Positions 29,918 through 38,574 of a DNA stretch of 64,000 bases are shown one piece after another. The translations under genes and the position numbers were made by a program. The notes beneath the pieces are model-generated. The model searched no databases. It was not told where the DNA came from and was given only the letters and a program-made list of their open reading frames with translations. This DNA comes from Rossellomorea sp. SC111 (GTDB taxonomy: Bacteria; Bacillota; Bacilli; Bacillales; Bacillaceae_B), in contig NZ_JANIOC010000003.1 of assembly GCF_024733565.1 (NCBI RefSeq), positions 264,344 through 328,343 of the forward strand. Reading direction: 5' to 3'. Within the stretch, counting starts at the first letter, position 1. Every line of letters starts with the position of its first letter.

Positions 29918-31093
29918 TTATATGAGGCGTACGGATACGACGCCGGTGATGTTTTTCATTTTTTGTTTCACTTCAGCCTGTTCATCTTCCTTTAATTTCT
30001 GGTCAAGGTCGATCATGGTGTAGGCCCACGTGCTCTTACTGCGATTAATCATATCGGCGATGTTGACAGCATAACCTGAGAGGACCGTGGCAATTTGTCC
30101 CACCATGTTCGGGATGTTCTGGTGCATGACCGTCACTCTCATCTTCCCGCTGTAAGGAAGCTCGACGTCCGGGAGGTTGACCGCATGCTTGATATTCCCA
30201 GTTTCAAGATAGGTTTTCAGCTGTTTGGTGGCCATGATGGCACAGTTTTCTTCCGATTCGACGGTGGAAGCACCAAGATGAGGTACCGGCACGACATTTT
30301 CCATGGAGAGGACCCTTTGATTCGGGAAGTCCGTCACATATTTCCGGACGACTCCTGATTCCAGTGCACCGGCCATGGCGTCTTCTTCCACCAGTTCACC
30401 CCTTGAAAAGTTCAGGATCGTCATCCCTTTTTTCATTTTCCCAAATGCCTCTTTACTTACAAAGCTTGCCGTTTTGTCTGTCAAAGGGATATGCAGCGTG
30501 ACAAAATCACACTCTGCCCACACTTCTTCAATATGATGGGCGCGCTTCACATCCTGCGATAAACGCCATGCAGCATCGACGGAGATAAAGGGATCGTAGG
30601 CAACTACATCCATCCCGAGGGCAAGGGCATCGTTGGCAACGAGGACACCGATCGCCCCCAAGCCGACGACCCCAAGCTTCTTCCCTTTGATTTCACTTCC
30701 TACGAATTCCTTTTTCTTCGCTTCCACCACACCCGGGACATCTTCTTCTGTTTCTTTTAACGAGTTTGTCCAGCCGACGGCAGAATACAGGTTACGGGAG
30801 GCAGCAATCAGATTGGCAAGGACAAGCTCCTTGACGGCATTGGCATTGGCACCGGGTGTATTGAAGACGACAATCCCCTTTTCCGTACAGAGATCGATGG
30901 GGATATTATTAACACCGGCTCCTGCACGGGCGATCGCCTTGACGGATACCGGGAAATCGTAGTCATGAAGGTTCTTCGATCTGACGAGGATCCCATCCGG
31001 ATCCCCGTTCCCATTCAGATGATAGTTCAGGTCATCCTCGATCAGTGATAATCCGCTTTGACTGATGGCGTTGTACGTATTAATTGAAATCAT
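29918..31093 (-). CDS. serA: SerA, D-3-phosphoglycerate dehydrogenase (short form with ACT domain)
   Basis: 391 aa. NAD-binding GLGAIGVLVAND near residue 145, catalytic Arg in RAGAGVNNI, Glu, and His in PHLGAST. The C-terminal ACT domain starts near residue 315 (VTVMHQNIPNMVGQIATVL). It oxidises 3-phosphoglycerate in serine synthesis. It lacks the long intervening domain of B. subtilis SerA (about 525 aa). Start ATG 31093 has GAGGAGG 9 nt upstream; the ATG three codons earlier abuts that site. Two nt separate it from serC. Confidence 0.93.
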   Translation of the reverse strand: MISINTYNAISQSGLSLIEDDLNYHLNGNGDPDGILVRSKNLHDYDFPVSVKAIARAGAGVNNIPIDLCTEKGIVVFNTPGANANAVKELVLANLIAASRNLYSAVGWTNSLKETEEDVPGVVEAKKKEFVGSEIKGKKLGVVGLGAIGVLVANDALALGMDVVAYDPFISVDAAWRLSQDVKRAHHIEEVWAECDFVTLHIPLTDKTASFVSKEAFGKMKKGMTILNFSRGELVEEDAMAGALESGVVRKYVTDFPNQRVLSMENVVPVPHLGASTVESEENCAIMATKQLKTYLETGNIKHAVNLPDVELPYSGKMRVTVMHQNIPNMVGQIATVLSGYAVNIADMINRSKSTWAYTMIDLDQKLKEDEQAEVKQKMKNITGVVSVRLI

Positions 31094-31095
31094 TC

Positions 31096-32175
31096 TCAAC
31101 ATCCTCCTCGATCAGATTCAAATTTTCTCATGAAATCGACCAGCGATTCCACTCCTTCAAGTGGCATGGCGTTGTAAAGACTTGCCCTCATACCTCCTAC
31201 GGAACGGTGACCTTTTAAAAATTCGAACCCTTCCGCTTTGGCTCCCTTTAAAAATTCGGCGTCCAGTTCTTCACTGCCCGTTGAAAAAGGAATGTTCATC
31301 AAGGAACGATTTTTCTCGGGTACAGGGTTGTGAAATAACGATGATTCATCAATACAGTCGTAAAGAAGAGCGGCTTTCCTCTCATTATGGGCCTGGATCC
31401 CTTCCACTCCGCCGTTCTCCTTCACCCATTCCAGTACGAGTTTCAGGACGTAGATGGAAAAGGTCGGCGGCGTATTGAAGAGGGATTCATGCTTCACATA
31501 CGTTTCGTAGTTCAACATGGTCGGACAATTCCCAGGTGCCTTCCCGATCAGACTGTCGTGAATGATGGCCACGGTCACACCGGATGGGCCCAGATTCTTC
31601 TGGGCACCTGCATAAATGAGCCCGAAAGAGGAAACGTCTATTTTCTCAGACAGGATATGAGATGACATGTCGGCCACGAGGGGAATGCCTCCCGTATCGG
31701 GATACTCATGGAACCGGGTTCCCTCGATCGTATTATTGGATGTGATATGTACATAGCTCGCTTCTGGTGAAAAGTCCTCTGGTTCATAGTCCGGGATCTC
31801 AAATGGTTCTGAGGGAGACAACGTCCGTACCTTTCCCGCCTTCCCCGCTTCTTTTATGGCTTTCTTAGACCAACTGCCTGTTTGGATATAGGTCGCTTCC
31901 TGACCTTCACCCAGCAGATTAAGGGGGATCATGGAGAATTGCAGGGAAGCTCCCCCCTGCATGAAGATAACCTGATAATCATCAGGGATAGAAAGAAGAT
32001 CCCGGAGCAACCCTTGTGCTTCTTCTATTATATTTTGAAAAGGGGCAGACCGATGACTCAATTCCATAACAGACATACCCGTTTCCCGATAATTCAATAA
32101 CTCATCTTGAACCTTCTTCAACACCGGCTCAGGCAACACAGCAGGACCAGCAGAAAAATTATACACACGCTTCAA
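31096..32175 (-). CDS. serC: SerC, phosphoserine aminotransferase
   Basis: 359 aa, PLP class V. N-terminus KRVYNFSAGPAVLP, PLP Lys in YAGAQKNLGPSG, and the conserved GGMRASLYNAM near the end. It transaminates 3-phosphohydroxypyruvate from SerA. The frame is open for 57 more codons upstream, but a strong SigA promoter lies inside that extension, so I place the start at the TTG at 32175 (MKRVYNF), with GGTGGTG upstream. Confidence 0.92.
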   Translation of the reverse strand: MKRVYNFSAGPAVLPEPVLKKVQDELLNYRETGMSVMELSHRSAPFQNIIEEAQGLLRDLLSIPDDYQVIFMQGGASLQFSMIPLNLLGEGQEATYIQTGSWSKKAIKEAGKAGKVRTLSPSEPFEIPDYEPEDFSPEASYVHITSNNTIEGTRFHEYPDTGGIPLVADMSSHILSEKIDVSSFGLIYAGAQKNLGPSGVTVAIIHDSLIGKAPGNCPTMLNYETYVKHESLFNTPPTFSIYVLKLVLEWVKENGGVEGIQAHNERKAALLYDCIDESSLFHNPVPEKNRSLMNIPFSTGSEELDAEFLKGAKAEGFEFLKGHRSVGGMRASLYNAMPLEGVESLVDFMRKFESDRGGC

Positions 32176-32209
32176 CAACAGCACCACCAAAAGTTCAGAA
32201 TTTTTCAAC

Positions 32210-32238
32210 AGTATAATCCCGGGCAAGACTTTCGTCAA
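32210..32238 (-). promoter_or_regulatory. SigA promoter of serCA
   Basis: TTGACG (32233-32238) and TATACT (32210-32215), 17-bp spacing; start near 32203, leader about 28 nt. Confidence 0.8.
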
Positions 32239-32332
32239 TATCAGTAACCGATGATGAAAACGCTTAATAAGATTGTTTTTAGCCTCATGCGTGGTCATGG
32301 ATGGATTCTTGCTGGTTTCATAAAAAAATCGA

Positions 32333-32369
32333 CTTTCCCGCTTCATCCATGAAAGGCGAAGCGGAAAAG
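32333..32369 (-). terminator. Terminator of ktrAB
   Basis: 12-bp stem CTTTCCCGCTTC/GAAGCGGAAAAG (one G-T pair) with a 13-nt loop, followed on minus by TCGA and T7. Confidence 0.85.
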
Positions 32370-32384
32370 CCGATATTATTCTTA

Positions 32385-33707
32385 TTATCCTGTTAAAATG
32401 TCTTCTTTAGGATAACGAATCTTCTCTTTGTCAGGACGAGACAGGGAAAACGCCAGTGTAAGTGGCCCGAGTTTCCCTGTGAACATCACAATGATGATGA
32501 CCCATTTCCCTAACACGGAAAGGGATCCCGTTATCCCCATGGACAATCCTACCGTACCGAAGGCAGACACCACTTCAAACACAAGGGACAGGAACGACAC
32601 ATCGTGCTCTGTCATTTCCAAGAAAAAAAGAGCGGTGAAAACGAGTAGGACACTGATCATCGACAAGGCCAACGCTTTGAAAATATGCGCTTGATCAATC
32701 GTGCGCCTGAAGATACGGATATCTTTTTTCTCTTTTAAAAAGGCGATCATGCTCAATGAAATGACAACAAAAGTTGTCAGCTTGATCCCGCCACCTGTGG
32801 AAGCACTGCCAGCTCCGATGAACATCAGCAAGATGGTAAATAACAGCGTGGAGCGCTCCATACTTCCGTAATCAAGTGAGTTGAATCCCGCTGTACGGGG
32901 GGTGACAGCTTGAAAGTAGGAAGCAAATATCTTATCCGGAAGCGGCATCTGAGCCAGGGTGTTCGGGTTATTGAATTCCAGGACGAATATCATCATGAAG
33001 GCGATGACATTGATGAGGAAGGTTCCAATAACCATGATCTTTGTATGGAGGGATAGTTGACGGATCGTCTTTGATCTCCACAGATCCACCAGCACCGTGA
33101 ACCCGATCCCTCCCAGTATAAATAGGAACGATATCGTCAGATTGATGATCGGACTTCCCACATATCCCATCAGACTGTCGGAAAACAGGGAAAAACCGGC
33201 ATTGTTAAACGCAGATATCGAATGAAAGACACTGACGTACAAGCCCTTTTTCCATCCGAACTCCGGTACCCATTCCGTCGCTAATAACAGGACGGCAAAA
33301 CCTTCTACGATAAAAGAGAATATAAATAAATATTTCACCAGCTTGATGACGCCGCCTACAGATGTTTGGTTCAACGCCTGCTGCAGGAGCAATCGTTCTT
33401 TGAATCCGATCTTCTTACCGAGCATCATGAAGATCAAGACCGCGAAGGACATGATCCCGAGCCCCCCGATCTGGATCAGGCTCATGACGACCACTTCTCC
33501 GAACAGAGTGAAAGCCCCACCCGTATCCACCACCGCAAGACCCGTCACCGTCATCGCGGAAGTCGTCGTGAACAATGCGTCGAGCCAGGAGATCTGATCA
33601 GTGGTGGCAAACGGAAGCTTTAAGAGCCCCATTCCCAGTATGATAAAAAATAGAAAGGTCACAACAAGAAGTTGCGGCGGACTTAACCGGATGACCTTTT
33701 TCTTCAT
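32385..33707 (-). CDS. ktrB: KtrB-type potassium transporter membrane subunit
   Basis: 440 aa, four M1-P-M2 repeats of the Trk/Ktr/HKT family. Selectivity-filter glycines are seen in TVTGLAVVD, SAFNNAGFSLF, TPRTAGFNS and SAFGTVGLSMG; a GAGSASTGGG intramembrane loop precedes the last part of the third repeat. It conducts K+ (Na+-coupled) gated by KtrA, whose gene ends 2 nt upstream. Expression is placed under a c-di-AMP riboswitch upstream of ktrA. Confidence 0.94.
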   Translation of the reverse strand: MKKKVIRLSPPQLLVVTFLFFIILGMGLLKLPFATTDQISWLDALFTTTSAMTVTGLAVVDTGGAFTLFGEVVVMSLIQIGGLGIMSFAVLIFMMLGKKIGFKERLLLQQALNQTSVGGVIKLVKYLFIFSFIVEGFAVLLLATEWVPEFGWKKGLYVSVFHSISAFNNAGFSLFSDSLMGYVGSPIINLTISFLFILGGIGFTVLVDLWRSKTIRQLSLHTKIMVIGTFLINVIAFMMIFVLEFNNPNTLAQMPLPDKIFASYFQAVTPRTAGFNSLDYGSMERSTLLFTILLMFIGAGSASTGGGIKLTTFVVISLSMIAFLKEKKDIRIFRRTIDQAHIFKALALSMISVLLVFTALFFLEMTEHDVSFLSLVFEVVSAFGTVGLSMGITGSLSVLGKWVIIIVMFTGKLGPLTLAFSLSRPDKEKIRYPKEDILTG

Positions 33708-33709
33708 TC

Positions 33710-34366
33710 TTATACACCTTCTTTTTCAAATCGGTTAATGTCCCGGTTATGACCGATAACGATCAGAAGATCCTCTATTTCCACCACTTCATCGGCAGAA
33801 GGGGAGACAATGACTTCTTCCCCTCGATGGATGGCGATGATATTACAGCCAAATTTGGCCCTGACATCGAGATCATTCAACGTTTTATTCGCTACCTTCT
33901 TTGAAGCATATACTTCTACGATACTGTGTTCTTTTGACAGTTCGATATAATCGATGATCTTTTCAGACGTGATATGATGGGCGATCCTTCTGGCCATGTC
34001 CCGCTCCGGGTGAATGACCTTATCCGCCCCTATCCGGTCCAGTACCTTCTGGTGATAGGAATTCGATGCTTTCACCCACACTTCCTTGACCCCTAATTCT
34101 TTGAGAAGGAGCGTGGTGAGAATACTTGCTTCGATATTATCACCGAAGGACACAATCACGTGATCGAAATTCCTTAAACCAAGTGATTTCAAAACCGACT
34201 CATCCATCGCGTTCGCTTGAACAGCATGGGTCGCAATATCGATATATTTCTGTACCACGTCGTGATGAATATCAATGGCCAGCACTTCCACATCCAGATC
34301 GGCCAGTTCCTGAACCAAATTTCCTCCAAATCTCCCTAAACCTATAACGGCAAACTGCTTTTTCAT
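33710..34366 (-). CDS. ktrA: KtrA, cytoplasmic gating subunit (RCK domain)
   Basis: 218 aa. N-terminal RCK_N Rossmann domain with GLGRFGGNLVQEL near residue 9 and Asp at the end of strand 2 (VLAIDIHHD) for nucleotide binding; C-terminal RCK_C from about residue 140. RCK_C of KtrA binds c-di-AMP in other Firmicutes, so both gene and protein may respond to it. Start ATG 34366 with GGAGGATTTC upstream. Operon with ktrB. Confidence 0.94.
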   Translation of the reverse strand: MKKQFAVIGLGRFGGNLVQELADLDVEVLAIDIHHDVVQKYIDIATHAVQANAMDESVLKSLGLRNFDHVIVSFGDNIEASILTTLLLKELGVKEVWVKASNSYHQKVLDRIGADKVIHPERDMARRIAHHITSEKIIDYIELSKEHSIVEVYASKKVANKTLNDLDVRAKFGCNIIAIHRGEEVIVSPSADEVVEIEDLLIVIGHNRDINRFEKEGV

Positions 34367-34445
34367 GATGAAATCCTCCAAAACCTTTTTTATAGCTTAA
34401 CCAATTACTACCTGTTCATGACTTTACTCCCACATTAAAAAACGC

Positions 34446-34640
34446 AAAAAGACCACCAGGAACTAAGCCTGTGGTCATCTATTCCAGATCACAAGTATCA
34501 TCCTCTCCCAATACGCTTACGGAGTTAGCTGACGGATTCGGGTCATGGAAGTGGCCCTACCTTTCAACAGAAAGGATTCACCCCTGAAACTAGTGGGTCC
34601 CCCGCTTCAATAAATGAATTAAGCGATAAAGAATATTCAT
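34446..34640 (-). ncRNA. c-di-AMP (ydaO/yuaA) riboswitch with terminator, upstream of ktrAB
   Basis: On minus, the leader contains the conserved blocks of the ydaO class: CGCTTAATTCATTTATTGAAGCG followed by GGGGACCC, GGGGTGAATCC, GGGCCACTTCC, CCGAATCCGTCAGCTAACTC and GTAAGCG. It ends in a terminator, GACCACAGG pairing with CCTGGTGGTC (34451-34476), then T5. Known logic: c-di-AMP binding favours termination and lowers K+ uptake. B. subtilis ktrAB has the same arrangement. Confidence 0.92.
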
Positions 34641-34652
34641 TTGATGATAGAT

Positions 34653-34681
34653 ATATTACTCCTCTCCAGAGAGGTTGTAAA
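34653..34681 (-). promoter_or_regulatory. Candidate SigA promoter for the ktrAB leader
   Basis: TTTACA (34676-34681) and TAATAT (34653-34658), 17-bp spacing, just before the riboswitch. Confidence 0.5.
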
Positions 34682-34763
34682 TAGGTTTTTTTGTAAAAAA
34701 TCCTGCCGAAAAAAACAGGTAAAATTATCTTCATTCATCCAACATTTACTGTTCGTTAAATAG

Positions 34764-34789
34764 GTTTGTACTTTCGTTATTCAGGGAAT
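34764..34789 (+). promoter_or_regulatory. SigB-type promoter of the DUF1206 gene
   Basis: GTTTGT (34764-34769), 14 bp, GGGAAT (34784-34789). This fits the SigB pattern GTTTAA-N12-15-GGGTAT well. Start point near 34797. Confidence 0.65.
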
Positions 34790-34837
34790 AGCATACATTA
34801 GTCGTACGAAAATTGAATCAGAAGGGAAGAAACGTCT

Positions 34838-35701
34838 ATGGCAAGAATTTCATCCATCACCTCCTCAACGGAGGCTAATGAAAGTTCATCCGTTTCATCT
34901 AGTGATATAAAGCCCTGGATCAAGGGATTTGCACGAATTGGTTACATTTCAAGAGGGATCGTTTATATGCTCATCGGGGCATTATCCATAATGGCCGCAC
35001 TCGGGATAGGAGGAAGCACCTCGGACTCGAGCGGTGCCTTTACGGCTGTCGCAAGCAAGCCGTTCGGTGAAGTCCTTCTCTGGATACTCGGAGTGGGCTT
35101 GATCGGAATTGTACTTTGGCGTCTCATTCAAGTAATCAAAGATCCTGAACATGTAAAAAACGGAGGAAAATCCATGTTCAGAAGACTGGCTAATCTGATC
35201 AGCGGAATTGCTTATGGTTCCTTGACCTATAACGCCATCGCCATTGCCATGCACGCCAAAAACTCTGGGTCCGGTTCAGGTTCCAAACAGACCCTGTCAG
35301 CCAAATTATTGGCACAGCCGTTCGGTCAATGGATCGTCGGGATTGTCGGCCTTATCATTATTGGATTCGCACTCTATGAAATTCATAAAGCTTATACCGA
35401 AAAATACACCGACAAATTCAAACGCCACGAAATGACGGAGAAAGAATGGGAACTCGGAAGAAAAACCGGGAAACTTGGACTGTATTCACGCGGTATCGTC
35501 TTCCTGCTGATTGGATACTTCTTTATCCAGACAGCCATCACGGCGGACCCGGATAAGACGAAGGGACTTGACGGGGCATTATCGGAGCTCGCTCAGCAGC
35601 CGTTCGGACAATGGTTGCTTGGAATCGTCGCAGTCGGATTGTTTTTATATGGTGTCTTCCAGATATTAAAAGGAAAGAACCGTCATTTGACGATTTATTA
35701 A
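34838..35701 (+). CDS. DUF1206 membrane protein (three internal repeats)
   Basis: 287 aa with six hydrophobic helices in three repeats of about 80 residues. Each repeat has a first half like RIGYISRGIVYMLIGALS or GLYSRGIVFLLIGYFF, and a second half with QPFGQWIVGIVGL, QPFGQWLLGIVAVGLF or KPFGEVLLWILGVGL. The function of the domain is unknown. The upstream SigB-type promoter suggests a general-stress membrane protein. It stands alone on the plus strand and has a strong terminator. Confidence 0.9.
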   Translation: MARISSITSSTEANESSSVSSSDIKPWIKGFARIGYISRGIVYMLIGALSIMAALGIGGSTSDSSGAFTAVASKPFGEVLLWILGVGLIGIVLWRLIQVIKDPEHVKNGGKSMFRRLANLISGIAYGSLTYNAIAIAMHAKNSGSGSGSKQTLSAKLLAQPFGQWIVGIVGLIIIGFALYEIHKAYTEKYTDKFKRHEMTEKEWELGRKTGKLGLYSRGIVFLLIGYFFIQTAITADPDKTKGLDGALSELAQQPFGQWLLGIVAVGLFLYGVFQILKGKNRHLTIY

Positions 35702-35705
35702 AAAG

Positions 35706-35734
35706 AAGGAGCCGTCGAAAATGGACGGCTCCTT
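35706..35734 (+). terminator. Terminator of the DUF1206 gene
   Basis: 11-bp perfect stem AAGGAGCCGTC/GACGGCTCCTT, 7-nt loop, then T3. Confidence 0.88.
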
Positions 35735-35831
35735 TTTCCTATTCATACTATCAACCTACTCCAGCACCGAACAATCCTGGTATAACAAATGTCCGGGCTC
35801 TTTCTTATATATCTGTGTGTATCGGTACGTT

Positions 35832-36365
35832 CTACACACCTAGAAAACATGCTCCATAAAGTAATGCTCCTCCAATTACGTAAGCGGGACTCACTTTCAT
35901 TTTCTGAAGCAGCACATAGCTGCATACGGCAATCAAACCGGTTTGCACAATTCCGATCCCCTCATATGCATTCGTAAAAAATCCAATCGTCATGATCCCT
36001 AACAAAACAGCAATGGTTGGCCGAACCAAACTTGTCATCCGTTTTACCTTTGGTGAATCCTTGTATTTCATTAATAATCCAAGAAGCATGATCATCAATA
36101 TCAAGGACGGGGCAACAGTCGCAAACACTCCTATACCTGCGCCAAGAATCCCCCCCTGCTGATAACCTATATAACCGGCCATTTTAGTGGCTATAGGTCC
36201 AGGCAGGGCATTTCCAAGCGCAAGGACTTCACTGAATTCGTTAACAGTCAGCCACTCGTAGCGATCGACTACCTCATTTTCCACAAGTGGAATGGAGGCT
36301 GGTCCCCCCCCATATCCCAATATCCCGGGAATGAAAAAGGCTAAGAAAATATGGATATAAATCAT
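35832..36365 (-). CDS. Chromate transporter, half-size CHR protein (second of pair)
   Basis: 177 aa, about five to six membrane segments. CHR family signature: FLAFFIPGILGYGGGPASIPLVENEVV and EVLALGNALPGPIATKMAGYIGY (each shown only in part as conserved). Short-chain CHR proteins act as pairs; the partner ends here with a 4-nt overlap. In B. subtilis the ywrA/ywrB pair gives chromate resistance when both are present. Last gene of the transporter operon. Confidence 0.9.
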   Translation of the reverse strand: MIYIHIFLAFFIPGILGYGGGPASIPLVENEVVDRYEWLTVNEFSEVLALGNALPGPIATKMAGYIGYQQGGILGAGIGVFATVAPSLILMIMLLGLLMKYKDSPKVKRMTSLVRPTIAVLLGIMTIGFFTNAYEGIGIVQTGLIAVCSYVLLQKMKVSPAYVIGGALLYGACFLGV

Positions 36366-36922
36366 GATGCTTTCACCTGCTTTTCCTTAATTGGATTTCG
36401 GGCAAGTAGGGCAAACCCCAATAATGCACCAATCACGATAGCCGGGTGAACTCCTAAAACAGAAAGTAATAGTATACTTCCCGCCAACAGAACAATGGTC
36501 ACTTTCCACCCCATATTTTTTTGAGATTTTTTTACAAAGTCCCATGTTAATACTCCAAGCATCACACCTACTACTGGAACCACTGCGCTTGCCATTCCTT
36601 GCACCCAATTCTTGTCTTTATAGGTGTTCAGAACCGTAAGGAGTAAAACCATTAGCACAATGGTGGGGATGATCGTCGCTAACACGGCATTCATCATCCC
36701 CAGGAATCCACCGACCCGAAAACCGATATACCCCGCCATCTTGGTTGCGATTGGTCCCGGCAGGGCATTCCCCAATGCCAGTACATCAGAGAAGTCATCA
36801 TCATTCATCCATTTGTACTTCTCCACCACTTCTTTGTGTACTAGAGGAATAGAGGAAGGTCCCCCTCCGAATCCCAACATTCCCACTCGAAAAAAAGCAA
36901 GAAATATATGCAATTGCTTCAT
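36362..36922 (-). CDS. Chromate transporter, half-size CHR protein (first of pair)
   Basis: 186 aa, homologous to the next gene in the same orientation: HIFLAFFRVGMLGFGGGPSS and VLALGNALPGPIATKMAGYI recur. The pair probably assembles with opposite topology. Start ATG 36922 has GAGGGGGTG upstream. It follows the gamma-glutamyltransferase gene by 38 nt. Confidence 0.9.
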   Translation of the reverse strand: MKQLHIFLAFFRVGMLGFGGGPSSIPLVHKEVVEKYKWMNDDDFSDVLALGNALPGPIATKMAGYIGFRVGGFLGMMNAVLATIIPTIVLMVLLLTVLNTYKDKNWVQGMASAVVPVVGVMLGVLTWDFVKKSQKNMGWKVTIVLLAGSILLLSVLGVHPAIVIGALLGFALLARNPIKEKQVKAS

Positions 36923-36960
36923 GATGCCACCCCCTCTTCCACTCAATCAATAACTATTCA

Positions 36961-38574
36961 TCACCAAGCTGAAACCGCTCCATCTGTTCTCGACTCGGTA
37001 CCACCCATCAGAACCCCTGAAACGGGATCTCGCCAAATGATTTGACCCCTTCCGAAAGCCCCTGAATCTGTCGCCACTTGAATATGATGCCCCCTCCTCG
37101 CTAATGCCTGAGCAATGTAATTTGGAAAATCCGGTTCAACGAGTACTTCCTTATCCTTTACCCATTGCCACCTTGGTGCATCCAATGCAGCTTGCGGATT
37201 TAAGTGGAAATCGATCGTATTCATCACTACTTGGAAATGTCCTTGAGGCTGCATATACCCACCCATTACACCGAATGGACCTATCGCCTCTTCTCCTTTC
37301 GTCAGAAATCCTGGAATGATCGTATGATATGTTTTCTTTCCGGGTTTGAGTGCATTGGGGTGTTCTGCGTCCAGTGAGAAATCATGCCCTCTGTTCTGCA
37401 TGGAAATACCGGTACCCGGAATTACAATACCTGACCCGAACCCCATATAGTTACTTTGAATGAAGGAAACCATATTCCCTTCATCATCAGCTGTGGCCAG
37501 GTAGACCGTTCCACCTTTTTGGGGCTGATATTCCTTTGGTATGATCGCTTCTTCCTCAATCATTTCACGCCTCGAGCTTGCGTACCCTTCGGATAACAAG
37601 TGTTCCACAGAAACCGGCATTTCTTTTTCTTCTGTGATAAACGCTTTCCCATCGGTAAAGGCAAGCTTCATGGATTCGATTTGCTTGTGATATGTCTCGA
37701 CTGCGTCTTTTTCTGATAAATGGAAGCCCTGCACGATATTCAGTCCCATCAAGGTCACAAGTCCTTGACCGTTAGGAGGAATCTCCCAAACATCGTAGCC
37801 TTTGTAGTTTGTTGAAATCGGGGTCACCCATTCCGCTTTATACTCTGAAAGATCTTCCTTTGATAAGTAACCACCACACCTCTCGACAAAAGAAGACATT
37901 TTTTCTGCGAGCTCTCCCCTATAGAAACTCTCTCCATTTGACTCTGCAATCAACCTGAGAGTCCGGGCATGACCCGGTGATGACCATATCTCTCCAATAT
38001 GAGGGGCCCTCTCATTGGGGGCGAATGTATCAAACCACGGCTGGAATTTTTTATCATCTTTAAATAATTCCCGGAGTTTCTTGTAGGCCAACCCCCAATA
38101 CTTGCCAAGTACAGGACTGATTGGATACCCTTCTTCCGCATATCGAATCGCTGGCGCCAGCACCTCATTCAATGGAAGCTTACCAAATTTCCCAGACAGC
38201 TCCGCCCATGCTGAAGGGGCACCTGGAACAGTTATAGGGACAGCTCCATGCACAGGCATCCCTTCATGTCCTTTCCTTTTAACATCTTCAATGGAAATAC
38301 TTTTTGGAGAAGGTCCGCTTGCATTCAAACCATGTAGTTCCCCTTTTACCCAAACCAGGGCAAAGGCATCGCCGCCGATTCCATTGGATGTAGGTTCAAC
38401 TACTGTCAGTGCTGCCGCAGTCGCAATCGCAGCATCAATCGCATTTCCGCCCTTTTGTAAGATCTCCAATCCAGCTTGAGATGCAAGCGGCTGTGAAGTA
38501 GCCACCATCCCTTTTTTCGCAAAAACGGTATTGCGTATTGAAGAATACGGTTGATATAAATGATCCATCTTCAT
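36961..38574 (-). CDS. ywrD: YwrD-type gamma-glutamyltransferase without signal peptide
   Basis: 537 aa Ntn-hydrolase. Large-subunit part: GMVATSQPLASQAGLEIL, GGNAIDAAIATAAAL, NGIGGDAF. Autocleavage and nucleophile Thr in QKGGTVYLATADDEGN near residue 358, then the small subunit with MQNRG and PFGVMGGYMQPQGH. No signal peptide or membrane segment, so it should act in the cytoplasm, unlike secreted Ggt. It would hydrolyse gamma-glutamyl amides such as glutathione brought in by the transporter encoded directly upstream (4-nt overlap). Confidence 0.92.
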   Translation of the reverse strand: MKMDHLYQPYSSIRNTVFAKKGMVATSQPLASQAGLEILQKGGNAIDAAIATAAALTVVEPTSNGIGGDAFALVWVKGELHGLNASGPSPKSISIEDVKRKGHEGMPVHGAVPITVPGAPSAWAELSGKFGKLPLNEVLAPAIRYAEEGYPISPVLGKYWGLAYKKLRELFKDDKKFQPWFDTFAPNERAPHIGEIWSSPGHARTLRLIAESNGESFYRGELAEKMSSFVERCGGYLSKEDLSEYKAEWVTPISTNYKGYDVWEIPPNGQGLVTLMGLNIVQGFHLSEKDAVETYHKQIESMKLAFTDGKAFITEEKEMPVSVEHLLSEGYASSRREMIEEEAIIPKEYQPQKGGTVYLATADDEGNMVSFIQSNYMGFGSGIVIPGTGISMQNRGHDFSLDAEHPNALKPGKKTYHTIIPGFLTKGEEAIGPFGVMGGYMQPQGHFQVVMNTIDFHLNPQAALDAPRWQWVKDKEVLVEPDFPNYIAQALARRGHHIQVATDSGAFGRGQIIWRDPVSGVLMGGTESRTDGAVSAW

